A stretch of DNA of 44,798 nucleotides from Deltaproteobacteria bacterium (GCA_019309545.1 JAFDGA010000016.1:1-44798), one strand, 5' to 3'; counted from the first letter of the stretch, positions 27,962-36,626 are shown. Notes: a model not told the origin generated them from the sequence alone. Numbers and translations: made by a program.

Positions 27962-28264
27962 TATTCTTCCTCCATATTTAAAAGTTCAGATCTGAAAAGT
28001 TTTTTACTCCAAGCTCTAAGCCGATGCAGTTCGGTAAAGTCCTTGTTAAAATAAACATTGATTATGGAATGTCAACCGGTCAAGCGGATCTGGAGGCGCT
28101 GATTTTTAAAGATTTCCGAATCACATAATGTTATATTCAATTGCTAAAATCTTGGACAACTTTCTGATTAAGGATTCAGGAGTAAAATTACCGGGTCATC
28201 AAGAATCTTGCCTGGAGTGGGATAATCGCCCCAAAAGCCTAAGCACCTCTGAGGAGGGGAAAAA
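27962..28264. other. Divergent intergenic region, EncFtn-like to nitroreductase
   Basis: About 300 bases without a credible gene. It holds the minus-strand promoter (28048-28075) and the palindrome at 27985-27996. A 74-codon open frame at 28128-28352 overlaps the nitroreductase start, has no ribosome binding site and no recognisable content, so it is not called. A clear promoter for the nitroreductase was not found. Confidence 0.5.
28048..28075 (-). promoter_or_regulatory. Promoter of the EncFtn-like/zinc-ribbon operon
   Basis: Minus strand TTGACA (28070-28075), 16 bases, TATTTT (28048-28053), giving a leader of about 80 bases. A perfect 12-base palindrome TTCAGATCTGAA (27985-27996) lies within that leader, a possible regulator site. 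Confidence 0.6.
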
Positions 28265-28834
28265 ATGGAACTATACGAGGCCATTAAAAATCGCCGCAGC
28301 CATCGGCTCTATAAGCCGGACGCTATTCCCCGGGAAGTCTTGGACCGGGTGATTGAAGCGGGGTTATGGGCCCCTTCGGGAACTAATTTACAGCCGTGGG
28401 AAATAACGGTAATGGCTGGCGCTATTCGGGATCAGTTTGTGTTGCTGTGCGCCAAGTCGATTGATCATGTTATGCCCTTGCTCAAAAAGCTGTTTACCGA
28501 AAAGCAGCAAAAATTCACGGCCCAGTTTTTTAAGAATCTGGGCGGGGCGCCGGTGGTGATTGCGGTCACCGTGTGGCGGGAAGAAGACCCCATGCATCGT
28601 ATGGCCATCATCCAGAGTGGCGCGGCCCTGATGCAGAATCTGCTGTTGGCGGCCGAGGCCGAGGGTCTGGGGACCTGCTGGATGACCGGGGTGCTGTATG
28701 TCGAGAATGAGTTGCTGTCTTTTTTGGGAAAAGAAGATCGCCAATTGCTGGCCATCACTCCGATCGGCTATCCGGCCAAATCGCCCCCAGTGCCGCCCCG
28801 CAAAGACCGGGAAGTACGCTGGCTAGGATTTTAG
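28265..28834 (+). CDS. Nitroreductase-family FMN oxidoreductase
   Basis: NAD(P)H-dependent FMN enzyme of 189 residues. Seen: the N-terminal MELYEAIKNRRSHRLYKPDAIPREVLDRVIEAGLWAPSGTNLQPWEITV, which binds the FMN phosphate and ribityl chain, and the C-terminal AEAEGLGTCWMTGVLYVENELLSFLG. Substrates vary widely in this family (nitro compounds, quinones, flavins), so no exact reaction is claimed. GAGGAGGGG before the ATG is a good ribosome binding site. It diverges from the EncFtn-like operon. Confidence 0.92.
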   Translation: MELYEAIKNRRSHRLYKPDAIPREVLDRVIEAGLWAPSGTNLQPWEITVMAGAIRDQFVLLCAKSIDHVMPLLKKLFTEKQQKFTAQFFKNLGGAPVVIAVTVWREEDPMHRMAIIQSGAALMQNLLLAAEAEGLGTCWMTGVLYVENELLSFLGKEDRQLLAITPIGYPAKSPPVPPRKDREVRWLGF

Positions 28835-28945
28835 TAACGGCCATAGCTTTTATTGTGGATCGTTGGGAAGATTATTTCAAAGAGAGGGCGGGGCGGCCCC
28901 TGGCCCCAAGTGATTTATTTTGTCCGTTGTAATAAAAAGGCAATG

Positions 28946-29998
28946 ATGACTGATAAAGGCAAACGGCCTCTGCTAGAACAGGTGCGGGCGGCGGGCTGAG
29001 CTGCCAAGGTTCCTCCCGGGGAATTGGAGGAAATCTTGAAAAGCTTGCCCCTGCAGGCCCATCCGGATCTGTTGGTAGGTCTGGAATGGGCCGATGATGC
29101 CGGCGTCCTCCGGTTGACGCCGGAGCTCGCCCTGATCCAGACGGTGGATTTTTTTACGCCGATCGTCAATGATCCTTATACTTTTGGCCAGATTGCGGCG
29201 GCCAATGCCCTGAGCGATATTTATGCCATGGGAGGGCGGCCGATCACCGCCCTGAACATTGTCTGTTACCCGCGGCAGACAGTGCCCCCCGGGGACCTTC
29301 AGGCCATCCTGGCCGGGGGGCTGGATAAAATCCATGAGGCCGGAGCGCTGCTGCTCGGCGGCCACAGTGTCGAAGACCCGGAACTCAAATATGGCTTGGC
29401 GGCCACCGGGGTGGTGCATCCGGACCGGGTGTTGACTAACGCCGGAGCACGCCCCGGGGATCAATTAATCCTGACCAAACCGTTGGGTACCGGCATCATC
29501 TCCACTGCTCTGAAGGGGCGGCTGGCCTCTCCGGAGGCGGAAGCCGCCATGATTGAGGTCATGTTGGCCCTCAACAAAACGGCGGCGGAATGTCTGGAGG
29601 GCCTGGCGGTCCACGCCCTCACCGATATCACCGGCTTCGGCTTGCTCGGGCATGGCCTGGAGATGGCAGTGGCTAGCCGGGTGGAGCTGACGTTTTATGC
29701 CGCCCAGGTGCCGATTCTGGCCCCGGCCCTGGAATATGCCGCACTCGGGCTGGTACCTGCCGGCAGCCATGCCAATCGCCGTTTCTGTGAATCGTGCCTA
29801 GAGATCGCCCCAGGGATCGACCCCCTGCTGGTGGACATCTTAAGTGACGCCCAGACCAACGGCGGCCTAATGATTGCCGTGGCCCCCGATCAGGCTGATA
29901 TTCTCCTAGAGCGCTTAAAACAGGCGGGGGTAACGGCGGCGGCCTGGGTCGGGGAAGTAACCGCACATGGAAAGGGCAAATTACGACTTCAGGGCTAA
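28946..29998 (+). CDS. selD: Selenide, water dikinase SelD, selenocysteine-containing
   Basis: Makes selenophosphate from selenide and ATP, the selenium donor for Sec-tRNA and 2-selenouridine. Translating in frame from ATG 28946, codon 18 is TGA (28997-28999) in [19 protein letters not shown], exactly where SelD has its Cys/Sec followed by the essential Lys. Reading through gives 350 residues, the normal SelD length; a conventional caller would begin at TTG 29024 and lose the active site. The rest has DDAGV, the nucleotide-binding SDIYAMGG and [19 protein letters not shown]-like hairpin lies 6 bases after the UGA. ATG 28943 is an equal start option. Sec decoding needs selA, selB and selC elsewhere in the genome. 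Confidence 0.92.
29006..29037 (+). promoter_or_regulatory. Putative bacterial SECIS hairpin in selD
   Basis: TTCCTCC (29010-29016) pairs with GGAGGAA (29026-29032) around the loop CGGGGAATT. An outer AAG/CTT (29006-29008 with 29035-29037) extends the stem past a small internal mismatch. The hairpin starts 6 bases after the UGA and its apical loop carries Gs near the start, as SelB-recognised bacterial SECIS elements do. Confidence 0.7.
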
Positions 29999-30059
29999 AC
30001 CTGAAATTGATATGCTATCGCTTTTACTAAATTGTAACCATAAGGAGTGCACGACTCAG

Positions 30060-31277
30060 ATGACAGTGGCAGAACAACTGGCCCTGATCCGGCGGGGAAC
30101 TCAGGAGATCTTGCGGGAAGAGGAGCTGGAAAGCAAGTTAGCCCGATCCTTAACCAGTGGACAACCTTTGCGGGTCAAGGCCGGGTTTGATCCGACCGCC
30201 CCCGATTTACATCTGGGACACACGGTGCTGATTCAAAAGCTCAAACATTTTCAAGACTTGGGACATCGGGTGATCTTCCTCATCGGCGATTTTACCGGCA
30301 TGATCGGCGATCCCTCCGGCAAGAGCGAGACCCGTCCTCCCCTCACTGAAGTCGAGGTCAGGGAAAACGCTTTGACCTATGAGCGCCAGATTTTTAAAAT
30401 CCTGGACCCGGAAAAGACCACTATCGACTTTAACAGCCGCTGGATGCAGCATATGTCGGCCCAGGAGTTGATCTTCCTGGCCGGCAAACACACCGTCGCC
30501 CGGATGCTGGAGCGGGATGATTTTCACCAGCGCTTTATTAATCATATTCCCATCGGCATTCACGAATTTCTCTATCCTCTGATCCAGGGTTACGATTCTG
30601 TGGCCCTGCAGGCGGATGTGGAATTAGGCGGCACCGATCAGAAGTTTAATCTTTTGGTGGGCCGTGAGTTGCAGCGGGAATATGGTCAGGAACCGCAGGT
30701 GATTATTACCCTGCCGCTGTTGGAGGGTCTGGACGGGGTCAACAAAATGAGCAAATCGCTCCATAATTACGTGGGTATTGACGAGCCACCGCAGGAGATA
30801 TTCGGCAAACTGATGTCCATCTCCGATACCCTGATGCTGCGTTATTATGAACTTTTGAGCGATCGCTCCCAATTAGAACTGGACGCCATGCGGCAGGCTC
30901 TGGAGAAGGGCAATCTGCACCCCCGCCAGGCCAAAGAAGAGCTGGCCAAAGAAATCGTCGCCCGTTTTCACGGACAGGCCGCGGCCGATCACGCCGCCAA
31001 GGAATTTGCCGCCATTTTCCGCGAAAAAAAGCTCCCCGAAAAGATTGAAGAGATTACCATGCCTTTAGCTGAGCCGACTCTTTGGCTGCCCCGGTTGCTT
31101 CAACAGGCCGGTCTGGCCAGCAGCACTTCTGAAGGCCGCCGCCTGGTGCTCCAGGGAGGGGTCCAGGTGAACGGCGAAAAAATCACCGATGACAATGTGG
31201 AATTACCGATCGGACAGACTTACCTGGTGCAGGTCGGCAAGCGACGGTTCAAAAGGGTGATCTTGAAAGCAGTCTGA
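30060..31277 (+). CDS. tyrS: Tyrosyl-tRNA synthetase
   Basis: Charges tRNA-Tyr. The 405-residue protein has the class I HIGH-like motif DLHLGH, the tyrosine-binding [17 protein letters not shown], the KMSKS motif in NKMSKSLHN and a C-terminal S4 RNA-binding domain ([23 protein letters not shown]). The frame opens at 29967 inside selD, but AAGGAG at 30042-30047 with ATG 30060 gives the expected start ([13 protein letters not shown]). It follows selD by about 60 bases. Confidence 0.96.
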   Translation: MTVAEQLALIRRGTQEILREEELESKLARSLTSGQPLRVKAGFDPTAPDLHLGHTVLIQKLKHFQDLGHRVIFLIGDFTGMIGDPSGKSETRPPLTEVEVRENALTYERQIFKILDPEKTTIDFNSRWMQHMSAQELIFLAGKHTVARMLERDDFHQRFINHIPIGIHEFLYPLIQGYDSVALQADVELGGTDQKFNLLVGRELQREYGQEPQVIITLPLLEGLDGVNKMSKSLHNYVGIDEPPQEIFGKLMSISDTLMLRYYELLSDRSQLELDAMRQALEKGNLHPRQAKEELAKEIVARFHGQAAADHAAKEFAAIFREKKLPEKIEEITMPLAEPTLWLPRLLQQAGLASSTSEGRRLVLQGGVQVNGEKITDDNVELPIGQTYLVQVGKRRFKRVILKAV

Positions 31278-31319
31278 CGATTTTGCCGACCAATCAAGAA
31301 TTTTGCTTAAAGAATTGGG

Positions 31320-31365
31320 GTCAGATTCCGATAAGGGTTTTAGAGAATAAACCCATATATCTGAC
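31320..31365. repeat. Nested inverted repeat between tyrS and the Tim44-like gene
   Basis: GTCAGAT (31320-31326) pairs with ATCTGAC (31359-31365); inside, GGGTTT (31335-31340) pairs with AAACCC (31349-31354). The arrangement suggests a REP-like element or a weak terminator; no T-run follows. The left edge reads TTGGGGTCAGA, a word I associate with REP-type repeats in proteobacteria, which is only an impression. Confidence 0.5.
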
Positions 31366-31426
31366 TATAACATTAAAAGAAGGGCATGAATAAAAACAAA
31401 ACTCTATTGGTCTTAGCCGGTTTGCT

Positions 31427-32371
31427 GTGGGACTGCTGTGGTTCTCTATGTTAAGCATTGATCTGGGCCAGGCCCAATCTGGCAGAGGCCGTTCTAGGAA
31501 CTTCCGGGGTTCCCGTAGTTATTCACCCCCACGTTCTACCATAAGTTCCGCCTCTACAAAGAGATCCCAAACGAAGCAATCATCTTATCAAACTAACAGG
31601 GTTCAAGGCGAGTCGAAAGGAGCCGGTCCAGCCTCTGGCAGTTTGGGGCGAGGCCTGGCCGGAGGTCTGTTAGGAGGATTTTTGGGTTCCTTGCTGTTTG
31701 GCGGCTTTAGCCATGCCAGCAGCGCAGTGCTTGAAGACGGATCATCCATCGGATTTTTGGATATCTCTCTGATCGGCGGGTTGCTCTACATGGGATATCG
31801 GCTGCTTATACGAAGATGGCAGAAAGGTTTGCAAAATGAGGCAACAGACGGCCAGGCTCTAGTTCCTGATCCGACGTCTTGTGGATCGGCCGACAACGCG
31901 GCCGAACAAGAGGAGAACGAAACCGAGGCCGCCCCGGCGGCGAGTCAGGATCAGGAGGACCAGTTAGACCCGGAGGCTGTCAAAGGGATGGCCCAAGATA
32001 TTTTCTTTAAGGTGCAGGGGGCCTGGATGCAGCAAGATTTATCTTCGATGCAACCTCTGATTGACGAATATCTGTTCATGGTTCTAAATCATGATCTGGA
32101 GATCATGAAGGCCAGAGGCCAGATTAATCGCCTGGAAAATATCACCCTGCACCAAGTGGAAATTCAAAAGGTCTGGCAGGAGCATGAGCTGGAATATGTC
32201 ACTATCAGGTTCCTGGCCAATCTGTTAGACTATGTTGTAGATACCAAAACTTCCCAAGTGATTGCCGGCAGTGACTCGGAACCGGTGAAATTCGACGAAT
32301 CCTGGACTTTTGTCCGACCGAGTGGCAATTGTCACCAATCCTGGAAACTGACTAAGATCCGGCAGGCTTAA
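31427..32371 (+). CDS. Tim44-like domain protein with glycine-rich membrane segment
   Basis: A 314-residue protein as readable from GTG 31427. It has an N-terminal hydrophobic stretch, a Ser/Arg-rich segment (about 17-60), a glycine-rich region GRGLAGGLLGGFLGSLLFGG (74-93), a second hydrophobic stretch near 107-120 followed by RRW, an acidic linker (about 145-180) and a C-terminal Tim44-like domain (AQDIFFKVQGAWMQQDLSSMQPLIDEYLF ... WTFVRPSG). Bacterial Tim44-like proteins are membrane-linked and poorly understood. A better signal peptide begins at ATG 31386 but in another frame (see findings), so the true start is uncertain. Confidence 0.75.
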   Translation: MGLLWFSMLSIDLGQAQSGRGRSRNFRGSRSYSPPRSTISSASTKRSQTKQSSYQTNRVQGESKGAGPASGSLGRGLAGGLLGGFLGSLLFGGFSHASSAVLEDGSSIGFLDISLIGGLLYMGYRLLIRRWQKGLQNEATDGQALVPDPTSCGSADNAAEQEENETEAAPAASQDQEDQLDPEAVKGMAQDIFFKVQGAWMQQDLSSMQPLIDEYLFMVLNHDLEIMKARGQINRLENITLHQVEIQKVWQEHELEYVTIRFLANLLDYVVDTKTSQVIAGSDSEPVKFDESWTFVRPSGNCHQSWKLTKIRQA

Positions 32372-32551
32372 GCCGTCTTGATTAATTTCTAGATTCATTT
32401 TTCCTAACTTATCATGTTACTTTAGGGCGATCAGTCGGCGGGTCCTAATTCAGAGGCGGAATATAGGTCTGTCCCGGCAAAAGAAGATTTTTAAGGAAAG
32501 ATGTAAAATTTGTCCTGAAAAAGATGGGGAGGGTAGGAGGACAGAGGTCTT

Positions 32552-34549
32552 TTATTTACTGTCCAGAACAAAAACTCCCTGCCAGTCCGGGGGCGGGGGC
32601 AGGTGCTGATATTGCTGGCAGCGCTCTAAATAAACCATGGTGGGCGAATCTGTTGGTTTGAGGCGGAGCACTTCCTGAAAGCACTTTTGCGCCAAAGCCC
32701 ACTGGCCATGGCGATAGGCAGCCCGGCCGGAAGCAAAAATCAACAGCCACTCCGGTTCCTCCTCAGCGCGGTAATCCAGTAGTTCGTAGATGGCCGTGGG
32801 GTGGCTTCGACCTTTGACCAGGATCAGATCCACTTCCCGGATCAGGAAGCGGTGGGCTACCTGCCGATATGTGGCTTCGCTCAACAGAATTTCAGTTCCA
32901 TATACCTTATTTACCCCTTCCAGTCTGGAAGCCAAATTAACGGTGTCCCCCATAACTGTATAGTTGAAACGTCTCCGGGAACCGACATTACCTGCAATCA
33001 CCAGTCCAGAGTGCAGTCCCATCCGGCAACTCAACCGGGGCAGGCCGCGGGATTCCCAGACCTCCTGAAGCTTTTGCATCGCCCGGTGCATTTCCAAAGC
33101 TGCCTCACAGGCAAGGCTGGCGTGGTTGGGGATCGGTAGGGGTGCGCCCCAGAGGGCCATAATAGCATCACCAATATATTTATCCAGGGTCCCATGATGA
33201 GTTAAAATGATCTCGGTCATGGTGGAAAAGTGTTCGTTTAATAACTCAATCAAGGCACTGGGGGGCATTCCTTCCGAGATGCTGGTGAATCCGGCCAGGT
33301 CAGAGAACAATACTGTAACCTCAACCTCCTCTCCGCCTAAACGCAAGCGGTCGGGGTGAGAGCTGATCACTTCTATAAGGGAATCAGATAAATAACGGGA
33401 AAATGCTTGTCGCAACCAGCGTTTTTCTTTAGCTACCACCAGATAATGGCACAGGGCATTAGCGGTATAAATAATCGCTGCCCCGAAAGTTAAGAGCAGG
33501 GGTGGAACAAAGTAGGTCTGGTATAAAAATAGATAGATTGAACCGCCCAGGATCAAAGCGCAGAGCGCGATTAAGACCCCTAATCCGGCCAGCGGAGGGA
33601 ATCGCGCCAACAGATAGGCGGAAATTAACAAAATTACCAGATAGAACCATACCCGGCCGGAGGCCGACAACTCCCGCCCCCACTGGCCGCTCAGGAGGGT
33701 ATGGATGATCTGTCCATGGATTTCCACTCCGGACATCAGTTGGCCGGTAAGTGAAAAATAAGGTGTATAAAAGGCATCGGCCTGAGCCTGCGGGGTGACC
33801 GAGGCCTCCAGCATCCGGCCGACCAAGACGATGCGGCCCCGGATTCGCTCCGCGGGCAAGGGATGATCGGGGTCCAACACCTGATAAAAAGACACTGTAT
33901 CAAGGCTACGGGGAGGGCCGACATAATTAATCAGCCCGGTAAGCTCCGGGGACAGGGACCGTTGGGGTTGATAAGATTGAGTTGCCACCGCTGACAAAGT
34001 TTTCCGGTTTCCTATCCGGAGCTGAAAATGGCGTACCACTCCGTCAGGGTCTGGAGTAATCATCTCCAATCCCACTCCGGTGGCGGCCCGGCGAAAAGGC
34101 TCCAGAGGCTGTACCATAATCCGGCGATTAAAACGGGGGTCGCGGGTGACCTCGATGGTTTCTCCCAGGACTACATTGCCGGCCTGGCGGATGGCCGCAG
34201 CTAGCAATTGGTCATCTTCTGGAGTGGTGGGGTCAGCAAAGAGGATATCAAAGACGATCAGGCCAGCCCCGGCCGCGTTTAGCCGTTGAATCAGCGTGGC
34301 ATGGAGGCGCCGAGGCCAAGGCCAGGACTGCCCTAACTCCTGGAAGGAGGCCTCATCAATGCCAACAACGAGAAGGTTCGAGGGTGGAGGTAAAGGGGAA
34401 CGCCACTGGTAACAGAAGTCCAGGATCAAATTTTCTAAAAACTGTCCCCAGGGCAGAAAGCTCAGGGGCGCGATCAAAAAAAAGGTCAGGAGACCCAACC
34501 CGAGAGTTCGCCCAGTAGCCCCCCGAAGCCATTTAGAAATAGAGGGCAA
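32552..34549 (-). CDS. CHASE2-domain class III adenylate cyclase
   Basis: Membrane sensor that makes cAMP. The 665-residue protein has an N-terminal helix, a large extracytoplasmic CHASE2 domain (about 35-295, starting LLVVGIDEASFQELG), three hydrophobic helices (about 300-370) and a cyclase domain (about 405-590). Metal aspartates are in LFSDLAGF (D417) and KYIGDAIM (D461); substrate residues K457 and D535 (YTVMGDTVNLASR) fit ATP rather than GTP. N538 and R542 are present, so it should be active as a homodimer. A TPR-like tail follows (ALAQKCFQEVLRLKPTD). The start codon is TTG behind AAGGAGG with a long spacer. Confidence 0.93.
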   Translation of the reverse strand: MPSISKWLRGATGRTLGLGLLTFFLIAPLSFLPWGQFLENLILDFCYQWRSPLPPPSNLLVVGIDEASFQELGQSWPWPRRLHATLIQRLNAAGAGLIVFDILFADPTTPEDDQLLAAAIRQAGNVVLGETIEVTRDPRFNRRIMVQPLEPFRRAATGVGLEMITPDPDGVVRHFQLRIGNRKTLSAVATQSYQPQRSLSPELTGLINYVGPPRSLDTVSFYQVLDPDHPLPAERIRGRIVLVGRMLEASVTPQAQADAFYTPYFSLTGQLMSGVEIHGQIIHTLLSGQWGRELSASGRVWFYLVILLISAYLLARFPPLAGLGVLIALCALILGGSIYLFLYQTYFVPPLLLTFGAAIIYTANALCHYLVVAKEKRWLRQAFSRYLSDSLIEVISSHPDRLRLGGEEVEVTVLFSDLAGFTSISEGMPPSALIELLNEHFSTMTEIILTHHGTLDKYIGDAIMALWGAPLPIPNHASLACEAALEMHRAMQKLQEVWESRGLPRLSCRMGLHSGLVIAGNVGSRRRFNYTVMGDTVNLASRLEGVNKVYGTEILLSEATYRQVAHRFLIREVDLILVKGRSHPTAIYELLDYRAEEEPEWLLIFASGRAAYRHGQWALAQKCFQEVLRLKPTDSPTMVYLERCQQYQHLPPPPDWQGVFVLDSK

Positions 34550-34770
34550 GTCTAAATATCAACCTCCTCCTTGGATAAAATTCTCCTGACAATTGATTTT
34601 GAGACTCTGCCGCGGTAAATACCATTGCCAATATCAGGTTGTCAAGTTAAACTAGGCTTGATGTGGCATAGTTGGAGAATGTGTCGGCTTGTTCTGCCCA
34701 AACCATGCTTTCGAAGCTAGTGAATTTAATGCCAAGCTGCTGACCACATTATTTAGCAGTTGGAGATAAA

Positions 34771-35079
34771 ATGCCGAGTCAAGGAGAGCTTAAACAGGTG
34801 GAAAAAGAAATACCGGTCCGTGATTGCCTGGCAGTGGAACGCACAGTGCTGGCCAATGAGCGGACTTTCCTTTCCTTCCTGCGGACGGCGCTGACCCTAT
34901 TCGCTGCGGGGGTGACGTTCATTCAGTTTTTTAATTCCGTCTGGCTGGAATGGTTGGGCTGGATTTTTATCCCGATCAGCATAATCTTGGTTCTCTTGGG
35001 TTGTTTGAGCTATAAGAAGATGAAGGGGGCAATTAGCGGCTTAGAAAGTCATTGTCCTTTGAATATTAAGAAAGAATAA
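34771..35079 (+). CDS. DUF202 membrane protein
   Basis: A 102-residue protein with the DUF202 pattern LAVERTVLANERTFLSFLRTALTLFAAGV and two hydrophobic helices (about 37-60 and 66-85). Relatives are small membrane proteins such as YidH; function is unknown. It precedes the DUF389 gene by 16 bases, so the two may be co-transcribed. Confidence 0.9.
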   Translation: MPSQGELKQVEKEIPVRDCLAVERTVLANERTFLSFLRTALTLFAAGVTFIQFFNSVWLEWLGWIFIPISIILVLLGCLSYKKMKGAISGLESHCPLNIKKE

Positions 35080-35095
35080 ATTTCGAGTTACTGCA

Positions 35096-36106
35096 ATGCC
35101 CCTGCGTCTGATAGAAATGGTGTTACCTGCTGAGCACCTGGAAGAAGCCGAGGAGTTACTCGCCGAGTATAGTGTAATCGATGTCTGGCATGATACCATC
35201 TCCGCCAATCAGGCATATTTTAAAATTCTGGCGCAAGTTGAAGATACCGAAGCCTTAATTGACCGGTTGGAAAAGTATTATGGCATGTTGGATGGCTTCC
35301 GGATCGTACTCCTCCCGGTAACGGCTGCCATTCCAAGGATTGAAACCACTGAAGAATTTATAGCTAAAAAAGAGTCCGTCACCCCGGGCCAGAACCGAAC
35401 CGGGCGGGTCAGCCGGGAGGAATTGTATGTCCAGATCAGCCATAGCGTAAAACTAACCAGGGTATACCTGGTGATGGTAACCTTATCGGCCATCGTCGCG
35501 GCCATCGGTATTCTGAACAACAATGTGGCGGTAGTCATCGGCGCAATGGTGATCGCTCCCTTACTTGGTCCCAACGTCTCCTTATCCCTGGCTACCACTC
35601 TGGGAGACACTAATCTGGCCCAGACCTCTATCAAGGCAAATGTAATCGGCTTGCTCACCCCACTGTTGCTGTCGATGCTGCTCGGACTGATATTACAGGT
35701 TAACCCGAATATTCCCGAAATTGCTTCCCGGACTTATATCGGTTTGGGAGATATGGCCCTGGCGTTAGCCTCTGGCAGCGCCGGCGCACTGGCCTTTACC
35801 ACCGGGGTTCCGACTATCCTGATCGGGGTAATGGTGGCGGTGGCTCTACTGCCGCCGGTGGTGACTCTGGGGCTGTTGATCGGCTCCGGACATTTTCAAT
35901 TAGCCCTAGGGGCGATGCTGTTGCTCTTGACCAACATCATCTGTGTTAACCTGGCCGGGGTAGTAACCTTTTTGGCTCAGGGGATCCGTCCGCTATCCTG
36001 GTGGGAGGTGGGGATCGCCCAGCGGACCACTCGCTGGGCCATTATTATCTGGGCTACCCTGCTGGTGATCCTGGTGCTGGCCATTTATCTATCCCGGTAT
36101 ATCTGA
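35096..36106 (+). CDS. DUF389 (TIGR00341) family membrane protein
   Basis: A 336-residue protein with a soluble N-terminal domain (1-105) and about six transmembrane helices. The signature LNNNVAVVIGAMVIAPLLGPNVSLSLATTLGD, followed by LALASGSAGALAFTTGVPTILIGVMVAVALLPPVVTLGLLIG, marks the DUF389/YfiR-like membrane family. Function is not established; a transporter-like fold is suggested by the hydrophobic pattern. It is paired with the DUF202 gene. Confidence 0.9.
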   Translation: MPLRLIEMVLPAEHLEEAEELLAEYSVIDVWHDTISANQAYFKILAQVEDTEALIDRLEKYYGMLDGFRIVLLPVTAAIPRIETTEEFIAKKESVTPGQNRTGRVSREELYVQISHSVKLTRVYLVMVTLSAIVAAIGILNNNVAVVIGAMVIAPLLGPNVSLSLATTLGDTNLAQTSIKANVIGLLTPLLLSMLLGLILQVNPNIPEIASRTYIGLGDMALALASGSAGALAFTTGVPTILIGVMVAVALLPPVVTLGLLIGSGHFQLALGAMLLLLTNIICVNLAGVVTFLAQGIRPLSWWEVGIAQRTTRWAIIIWATLLVILVLAIYLSRYI

Positions 36107-36199
36107 TTTTTTTCGGACCCAAGTAATAAATGGCCTTAGCAGTTATATCTAATTGAGAATTCAACAGATTCTGCTGATCACAAAAATCGCCGCCGTTGG

Positions 36200-36222
36200 T
36201 TTAAGAAATAATTTTTCTTAAA
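36200..36222. repeat. AT-rich perfect hairpin downstream of the DUF389 gene
   Basis: TTTAAGAAA (36200-36208) and TTTCTTAAA (36214-36222) are perfect 9-base arms around TAATT. It may end DUF389 transcription or be part of a small dispersed repeat, since most of its left side recurs near 13312-13346. Confidence 0.5.
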
Positions 36223-36329
36223 ATCCTTTAACTCGTTAGAGGATTGGGGTAAACTTTTCAACACTTGAAAACGCCACTGGACCAATGGCGTCAAGGTTAC
36301 AGGTCCATAAACGGTCTGGGGGGTAAAAA

Positions 36330-36626
36330 ATGGGAGATTTGGCCTCAAGGGTTATCCAGCACCTAGGGGCCAAGTCTGAGGTCAATAAGGAGGTTTCAGG
36401 GTTGACTGAATCTCTGAGTAAAATTATTTTGTTGATTTTTGGAGCGCTGATTCTTATCTACCGTCCTTTCAAGCGGGTTGCCGATATTGCTATAGCGGGC
36501 TTTGAGGGTAAGGTTATGCAGATCGATTTCCGTTATACTACTCTCCAATTCGAAAATAATATAATCCTTATTCCCAATTCCACTCTGTTTACCAATGCCG
36601 TCAAGATCTCAAAGTTAACGCTATGA
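36330..36626 (+). pseudogene. MscS-family mechanosensitive channel remnant
   Basis: The 98-residue reading frame keeps a hydrophobic helix (about 30-45), then jumps to the MscS beta domain: RPFKRVADIAIAGFEGKVMQIDFRYTTLQFENNIILIPNSTLFTNAVK. The pore helix (TM3) with its Gly/Ala-rich motif, normally between these parts, is missing, and the C-terminal domain is absent. An internal deletion plus truncation is the simplest reading. A GGGGGGT run precedes the ATG, so it may still be translated. Confidence 0.75.

Noticed and set aside
28128-28352. Small plus-strand frame before the nitroreductase
   Set aside because: It overlaps the nitroreductase start, lacks a Shine-Dalgarno and has no family resemblance.
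29024-29998. selD starting at TTG 29024
   Set aside because: That start loses the active-site residue and the essential lysine; the upstream frame through UGA matches SelD up to the normal N-terminus.
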